DNA from: Ophioderma brevispina
Lineage: Eukaryota; Echinodermata; Ophiuroidea; Amphilepidida; Ophiodermatidae
Direction of reading: 5' to 3'
Length of the DNA stretch: 64,000 nt
NCBI GenBank assembly: GCA_023653785.1
Contig: JAMKCH010051458.1
Location: forward strand, 62,001-126,000
How positions within the stretch are numbered: position 1 is the first letter of the stretch; each line of letters starts with the position of its first letter. The notes below the pieces were generated by a model. That model was not told the DNA's origin and searched no databases. It saw only the letters and a list, made by a program, of their open reading frames with translations. This document shows, one piece after another, positions 59,372 through 64,000 of this stretch. The position numbers and the translations under genes are program-made.

Positions 59372-59846
59372 CTTGTGCGCGGAGTGCCCATCTCTAGGCG
59401 TCTATATGGGTAAATTTCGACACTTGTGACACTGCGACACAGCCATTCTTATCTTGTGACACTCGCGACACAGCTGTTCTTATCTTGTGACATTCTGACA
59501 CTTGGCTTCTTATCCAGTGACAGTCATTCATAAATCTTGCGACTCTGCGACAGCCATAGTTATTTTGTCAACCCATGTAGACCCCTATCTCTCTTTCTTT
59601 AGCGTTTGGGCCAGACTCCTCCGTATTATGTTTGCTGTGGGGGGTTCGCCACTCCTCCCGCACAGCGAGTCTGTTACTTTCCCAGCATTGAATAATGCTG
59701 GTACCCATTTATACACCTGGGTGGAGAGGAGTAATTAAGGTAAAGTGCATTACTCAAGGGCACAACACGTTGGCCGCAGTGGGACTCGAACCCACGACCT
59801 TTTGGATTGCGGGACGAGCGCTCAATCCACTGGACCACACGTGACC
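59372..59846 (-). mobile_element. tRNA-derived SINE, family S, with intact tRNA-like head
   Basis: The head is the 76 nt at 59,771-59,846 on the minus strand. The acceptor GGTCACG/TGCGGCC pairs at 6 of 7 positions, the A-box region is TGGTCCAGTGGATTG, and the T arm GTGGG TTCGAGT CCCAC is perfect. The anticodon arm (CTCGT CCCGCAA TCCAA) does not pair, so this is a SINE head and not a working tRNA. The body continues leftward with TGCCCTTGAGTAATGCACTTTACC (relative of TTGGGCAAGGCACTTTACC), AGCATTATTCAATGCTGG and GCGGGAGGAGTGGCG. It is split by the 197 bp insertion. Confidence 0.85.
59396..59592. repeat. 197 bp minisatellite-bearing insertion
   Basis: Present in unit 1 but absent from unit 2. 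It is flanked by ATCTCT on both sides (59,390-59,395 and 59,587-59,592), like a 6 bp target duplication. It contains four to five imperfect ~30 bp units based on CTTGTGACACTGCGACACAG and CCATTCTTAT. No coding potential. Confidence 0.85.
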
Positions 59847-60266
59847 TCATATATCATAGGCCTATTGATTTGTATCGGAAATAAATAAATGAACATGAAA
59901 GTGCAAGTTCGGATATAGAACTATATAGAAGTATATAAACCCATCACGCCGAAATAAGGGAAAAGATCCACAAGATCAACTATCATGGTGCATGAGGGAC
60001 TTGGAACAAGCCTATTGCAAACATTGCTTTCTGTTGTGCAATCGATAGAAGGCACATGCTAATTCATCTCAAATTATGAAAACAACACCCAAAACGTCAA
60101 AGTAAAATTAATTCCTGTGATGAGTATATAATATTTTTAATTTCCAAAATTCCAATCCATTCCCACAACCAGAAAAGATTAGAAGCTATTTAGAGAAAAT
60201 GTCTAATAGCTTCCAATCACATTTACGTCAGTCAGGTAGGAGAGGAGACAAGAATTACGCACATAG

Positions 60267-60286
60267 AAAAAAAAAAAAAAAAAAAA
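60267..60286 (+). repeat. A20 junction between tandem units
   Basis: Exactly twenty A separate the two units. The text after unit 2 (ACATAGCTCAACAGAC) shows that the A run is not part of the unit. Confidence 0.95.
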
Positions 60287-61306
60287 TCCAAACCAAACAT
60301 CCTTTAACCCGTAAGATTTCACAGGGTAAATGAAAAAAATTAGTACCTTCCTTCAGATACCAAAATTTTGACCACTTCCGGTAAAATCTGGGGACAACTA
60401 TTGGAGATCGGTCCATGGACCTTTAAAATAACGCTCGGTGTTTATTTTGATCTCTCCTCATTCAAATTGTATGGTTATATAATCAGATTATACACATTTT
60501 ATATTACTGTATTATTATCTCATACAATATAAAATATAACCCTTATGTACTTGTAATTTACTGTATTATATTTATATCATAAAAAAGTAAAGTCTCGTGC
60601 CGAGCAAGCTCGTGCGCGGAGTGCCCATCTCTCTTTCTTTAGCGTTTGGGCCAGACTCCTCCGTATTATGTTTGCTGTGGGGGGTTCGCCACTCCTCCCG
60701 CACAGCGAGTCTGTTACTTTCCCAGCATTGAATAATGCTGGTACCCATTTATACACCTGGGTGGAGAGGAGTAATTAAGGTAAAGTGCATTACTCAAGGG
60801 CACAACACGTTGGCCGCAGTGGGACTCGAACCCACGACCTTTTGGATTGCGGGACGAGCGCTCAATCCACTGGACCACACGTGACCTCATATATCATAGG
60901 CCTATTGATTTGTATCGGAAATAAATAAATGAACATGAAAGTGCAAGTTCGGATATAGAACTATATAGAAGTATATAAACCCATCACGCCGAAATAAGGG
61001 AAAAGATCCACAAGATCAACTATCATGGTGCATGAGGGACTTGGAACAAGCCTATTGCAAACATTGCTTTCTGTTGTGCAATCGATAGAAGGCACATGCT
61101 AATTCATCTCAAATTATGAAAACAACACCCAAAACGTCAAAGTAAAATTAATTCCTGTGATGAGTATATAATATTTTTAATTTCCAAAATTCCAATCCAT
61201 TCCCACAACCAGAAAAGATTAGAAGCTATTTAGAGAAAATGTCTAATAGCTTCCAATCACATTTACGTCAGTCAGGTAGGAGAGGAGACAAGAATTACGC
61301 ACATAG
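60287..61306 (+). repeat. Near-identical tandem duplication, unit 2
   Basis: Copy of 59,065-60,266 lacking the 197 bp insertion. It contains a second, uninterrupted SINE on the minus strand (about 60,585-60,886, head 60,811-60,886). Confidence 0.95.
60585..60886 (-). mobile_element. tRNA-derived SINE, family S, uninterrupted copy
   Basis: Same as the 59,372 copy but without the insert. This is the best copy for defining the family: tRNA-like head, TGCACTTTACC motif, the GTACCAGCATTATTCAATGC palindrome, GACTCGCTGTGCGGGAGGAG, and an end near GCACTCCGCGCACGAG. Confidence 0.85.
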
Positions 61307-61383
61307 CTCAACAGACTTTCGACCTTTGTACTGCTTCCTTTTGTGCCTGTCAATAAAACGGATATAAATAGATCAACAAAGGT

Positions 61384-62125
61384 GACCTAGGGAACTACGT
61401 CAACAAAACACCAACCAACCAATGAGATGGTTGAAAAACAATGACATCATATCCCATTTTTAGCCACAGAGAGCTATATAAACCCAGGCGCAAGCGTTCA
61501 CAGCTATCGATAGCGCAAAGTGCCCTAAAGATCCCCGTACTGCTCGGGTGGCCGCCTGCCCCGGTTTGCCGCAAAAATGACGAACTGGAAGTGGGTGCTG
61601 TCGCATACTGGGAAAAAATCTCCTCTTCGGACTTAAACGCTTACTTCGTAGCCTTTCTGGAGTTTCTACTCTGGATTAACCACAACCCGGTCCTGGGCTG
61701 AGTTCTTGCCGTAGCGGCCCCGCTGCCACTGTGATGTGCTTAGGGGTTGGCAAGAAGCTCTCGGGGCCACCAGTACCTTGTCTGTCTGCCTCGGAGTTGC
61801 GGTAAGGATGCCTGTGCTACGTGCATGGGCACTCAAACCGATGGAAACTTCTCCAGGCAGAGATGGGGTTTTGGTGGACTTGAGAAAAATCATCCGTCGA
61901 CGCCAGTGCAACCAAGAAGCGGAAAGGATACCATCGTGGATTGAAGAACGTTGTGGCTACGAAAAAGCATAGTGAATTGTAGATAGAGGCACTGCTTATT
62001 TTGGAAAGCCTTTATTGTCACTTCACCAGCTCTTAAGTAAGCGTTTTGTTCCGTTGAAGTTAGATCTTTTCTTAGTATGCGACACCACCTACTTCCGGGT
62101 TTAAGGTTTGCAAATCACCGGGTAA
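61384..62125 (+). repeat. GC-rich module F, copy 2
   Basis: Second copy of 30,005-30,810. The promoter-like part is clearer: ACCAACCAATGAGATGG (CCAAT) and AGAGCTATATAAACCCAGG (TATA at about 61,474), followed by the conserved GC-rich stretch. Frames of 86 (61,441-61,701) and 78 codons (61,736-61,972) are open here but closed in copy 1. No known domain is visible. The right boundary is after TACTTCCGGGTTTAAGGTTTG. Confidence 0.6.
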
Positions 62126-62636
62126 GGAGCTAGGCAGTTACTCAATCAAGGGCGTTTCCCCTCCATAGAATCGTAAGCATTATACCACGTATCCAGTTCA
62201 TTGAGCCGGCTATGCGTGCTGAGCGCTTGAATACACCCAGTAATATGCATACACAGCATAAGCTTTGGATGTACAATTATCAATATTGCAATTGTGTTAC
62301 TCATTTGATGCAGGAGAAAATAAATAGAATTTATTTAAAGTGGATATTACACCATATTTTGTGTGTGTTTACGCCTGTGTAAGTTATTGTTTTCCACCCT
62401 TCTCTGGGCAGACCCAACGTTTTGATCCCAAAACACATTGGTATCATGCCAGTTTCCAATTTAAACAACCCCAAATTGTTTGATATCCTTACCATAGTTT
62501 GATAATTTGTTTTATTGAAAGTTTTTGCTGTGTATGTGTGATCTGAACAGACAAGTAGATCTCAGCAAATCATCGTACACAAAGTACAATATCAGCAATA
62601 ATACTGTACTGTAACTCTCCCCTCCCTGAATGACAC
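62126..62636. other. Intergenic, nothing recognised
   Basis: No open frame, tRNA or repeat boundary is apparent. Confidence 0.4.
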
Positions 62637-62640
62637 TTAA

Positions 62641-62992
62641 AGCCGCCTTCGATATTTCCTGATGAGGGGGCCCTCAATTTCCAAAAAAAAGCGTGTTTTT
62701 TTGCATGTACATAATGCTTGTCCATATACTAATCACTTGTGTGATTGCTAACTGAAATCGAATCCTTCATAATAGAAACTCAAACTGTGTTATAAACCGG
62801 ATCCGGATTTTGTTATACACAGTATCCTATGGGAACGTAATACTACACTAAATGTTTACTGCCATCAAAAACGAAAAATCCGATTCATCTCAAATTTCGG
62901 ATTGTGCATTTTAGGTTTACGATCTTTAGTTCTAGTGACTATTTTTCATTATTACACAAAAAAATTAATATTTCGAATCTCTGAGTCAGACT
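62641..62992. mobile_element. TTAA-flanked MITE, family 1, copy 4
   Basis: 352 bp, with TTAA at 62,637-62,640 and 62,993-62,996. Right end CGAATCTCTGAGTCAGAC; left end AGCCGCCTTCGATATTTCC is diverged. The centre carries the palindrome AACCGGATCCGG, matching the other three copies. Inverted relative to the 3.1 kb copy. Confidence 0.82.
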
Positions 62993-63106
62993 TTAAACTT
63001 GGTTTGGTGAAAGCACCCAAATTCTAGTTCTTTATGGAAAATTACCAGATAATATACCTAAAATCACACAATTTTGATTTTTTTTTAAAATAAAACAAAT
63101 CTTGAT

Positions 63107-63914
63107 CAGGCCCGTAACCAGGGAGGGATGGATGCCCCCAAATTAAAAAAAAGCCCAAAACACCTATAAAAGCTTAAAGAGACACTGGCACATTTGAAAA
63201 ATAGTGCGCTCTCAAGATTTTTCAAAATCGATATTTTTGCATGGTTGTAAGGCTTTTATATACAAAAGCCCTCACCCGAAATGATTAAGACCAAATCAGC
63301 TTCCTTATGGGTAAACAGAACGATTTTATAATTTAGCGTAGCCGGCGACGCTAAATTCAGCAGACGACGAAAATAGCGTTTAACACAAGAACACGCACGC
63401 CGTAATGTTTCCCACGCTATGCACACTGTTTGATCGGTCTATAACCTTTGTGGTTTTAATATCAGTGAGTACGAGTCCAAAATATTCATGTAATATACAC
63501 ATTTGTTGATTAAAGTTATGGAAAACTTAAAAGTTGGCCTACAAATTAACTGGATGTCTTTATCCACATATCGATGTCCCTATCTGTTTTGGGGTATGTT
63601 ATTTTTATGTGTAAAATATATCTCTGTTTTTCCAATGGCCTAGACTATCATTTGAGAGCAAATTGAAGAAATTTCATATTTTGTGAAAATGTGCCAGTGC
63701 CGCTTTAAAAAGGCCAAAAGATACATTTGTGAGCTGAGCAAGCCAGAAATTTGTATTTTGTTTTTTTTTTGTCAAAAAAAGTTAATGGTAAAAATGTCTA
63801 CTTTTGCCACATTTGCCCACTCCCCTTTTGCAATTGTGGGGAAGTCCACTTTTGGAAAAAAATCTCAATAAAAAATCCTGGTTATGGGCCTAAAAAATCC
63901 TGGTTATGGGCCTG
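63107..63914. mobile_element. TIR element CAGGCCCGTAACCAGG, carrying a nested MITE
   Basis: The left end CAGGCCCGTAACCAGG and right end CCTGGTTATGGGCCTG are inverted repeats. The right end is duplicated (two 22 bp units with TCCTGGTTATGGGCCT, 63,869-63,914). The interior is AT-rich with poly-A and poly-T, and a TTAA MITE occupies the middle. No target duplication is evident. CAGG-type termini suit hAT-like elements, but the class is not proven. Confidence 0.65.
63178..63704. mobile_element. TTAA-flanked MITE, family 3, nested
   Basis: 527 bp, starting AGAGACACTGGCACATTT and ending AAATGTGCCAGTGCCGCT, with TTAA at 63,174-63,177 and 63,705-63,708. A near-palindrome TTTAGCGTAGCCGGCGACGCTAAA lies at about 63,332. 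No frame. Its TIR differs from the other TTAA families in the window. Confidence 0.9.
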
Positions 63915-64000
63915 CAAGTTCCTCATATTTTAAACAGACATCCACAGTCTTGTCCTCTCATTTGAAAAATGTTAATATGTTAGAATCATTTGATGTCTAA

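Larger units (their letters stand above)
56040..60025 (+). repeat. Segmental duplication block B, copy 2
   Basis: Collinear with 42,270-46,545 from CTAGTCTTTTCTTTCATCA to CAAGATCAACTATCAT. It lacks the many single extra bases of copy 1. A family 1 MITE remnant (58,130-58,502) sits inside it at a point where B1 has different text, so it may be a later insertion. No conserved frame is seen. Confidence 0.88.
59065..60266 (+). repeat. Near-identical tandem duplication, unit 1
   Basis: From TCCAAACCAAACATCC to TTACGCACATAG this is base-for-base the same as 60,287-61,306 as far as I can compare. The differences are a 197 bp insertion (59,396-59,592) and about 15 bases missing just before it (AAAAGCTTGTGCGCGG against AAAGTCTCGTGCCGAGCAAG plus CTCGTGCGCGG). 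The unit is the end of block B2 with a SINE. Confidence 0.95.

Noticed and set aside
59771..59846. Apparent tRNA with GCA in the anticodon position (Cys-like)
   Set aside because: The anticodon stem does not pair, and the sequence is attached to a SINE body repeated elsewhere, so it is not a working tRNA.
61500..61980. Short resemblance of module F to a core histone (AYFVAFLEF)
   Set aside because: The same nine residues can be aligned loosely to H2A or H3, and neither similarity extends. Length and the rest of the frame do not fit. Treated as coincidence.

Overview
The window looks like nuclear DNA of a multicellular animal, most likely a marine invertebrate. An echinoderm or another invertebrate deuterostome is my best guess, held loosely. 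The evidence is intron-bearing tRNA-Arg(UCU) genes, a non-LTR retrotransposon fragment, tRNA-headed SINEs, several MITE families, long foldback elements and an AT-rich background. I found no convincing host protein-coding gene. Open frames are short, overlap repeats, and none carries a domain I recognise except the reverse transcriptase remnant near 27.1-28.3 kb.

Layout. (1) 0.1-11.3 kb: a degenerate tandem array of AT-rich units, most ending in a tRNA-Arg(UCU) gene or pseudogene. There are seven tRNA-like copies, all on the + strand, and the last four lie in two ~2.2 kb units that are direct duplicates. MITEs and foldbacks are scattered through it. (2) 11.3-26.6 kb: AT-rich intergenic DNA with a transposon nested inside another at 13.26-13.94 kb, a duplicated ~1.2 kb block (15.3 and 19.4 kb), two foldback elements (17.8-18.1 and 24.85-25.4 kb), a TTAA-flanked MITE (22.94 kb) and TG/CA microsatellites. 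(3) 27-33.2 kb: a decayed LINE with a SINE inserted in its reverse transcriptase region, a GC-rich module of unknown nature that recurs at 61.4 kb, another SINE, and a Helitron-like terminal hairpin. (4) 35-38.7 kb: two copies of another TTAA-type MITE and low-complexity tracts. (5) 38.9-61.3 kb: a large segmental duplication. Unit 1 (38.9-46.5 kb) is blocks A and B. Unit 2 is A again (46.5-49.7 kb), then two later insertions, then B again (56.1-60.0 kb). Each A block carries a ~0.85 kb minisatellite whose second half is the reverse complement of its first half. The larger insertion (element C, 49.7-55.1 kb) has kilobase-long inverted arms made of ~160 bp subrepeats. The smaller (element D, 55.15-56.05 kb) is a TIR transposon, and the corresponding site in unit 1 is empty. 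The end of B is then repeated almost perfectly in tandem, with a run of 20 A at the junction. (6) 61.4-64 kb: the second GC-rich module, another TTAA MITE, and a TTAA MITE nested inside a larger TIR element.

What acts here is mostly mobile DNA, plus RNA polymerase III transcription of at least one plausible tRNA gene (10,695-10,789). Block B copy 1 is about 12% longer than copy 2, largely through scattered extra bases. Together with the A20 junction this suggests that part of the window is unpolished long-read assembly, so broken frames should be read with caution.
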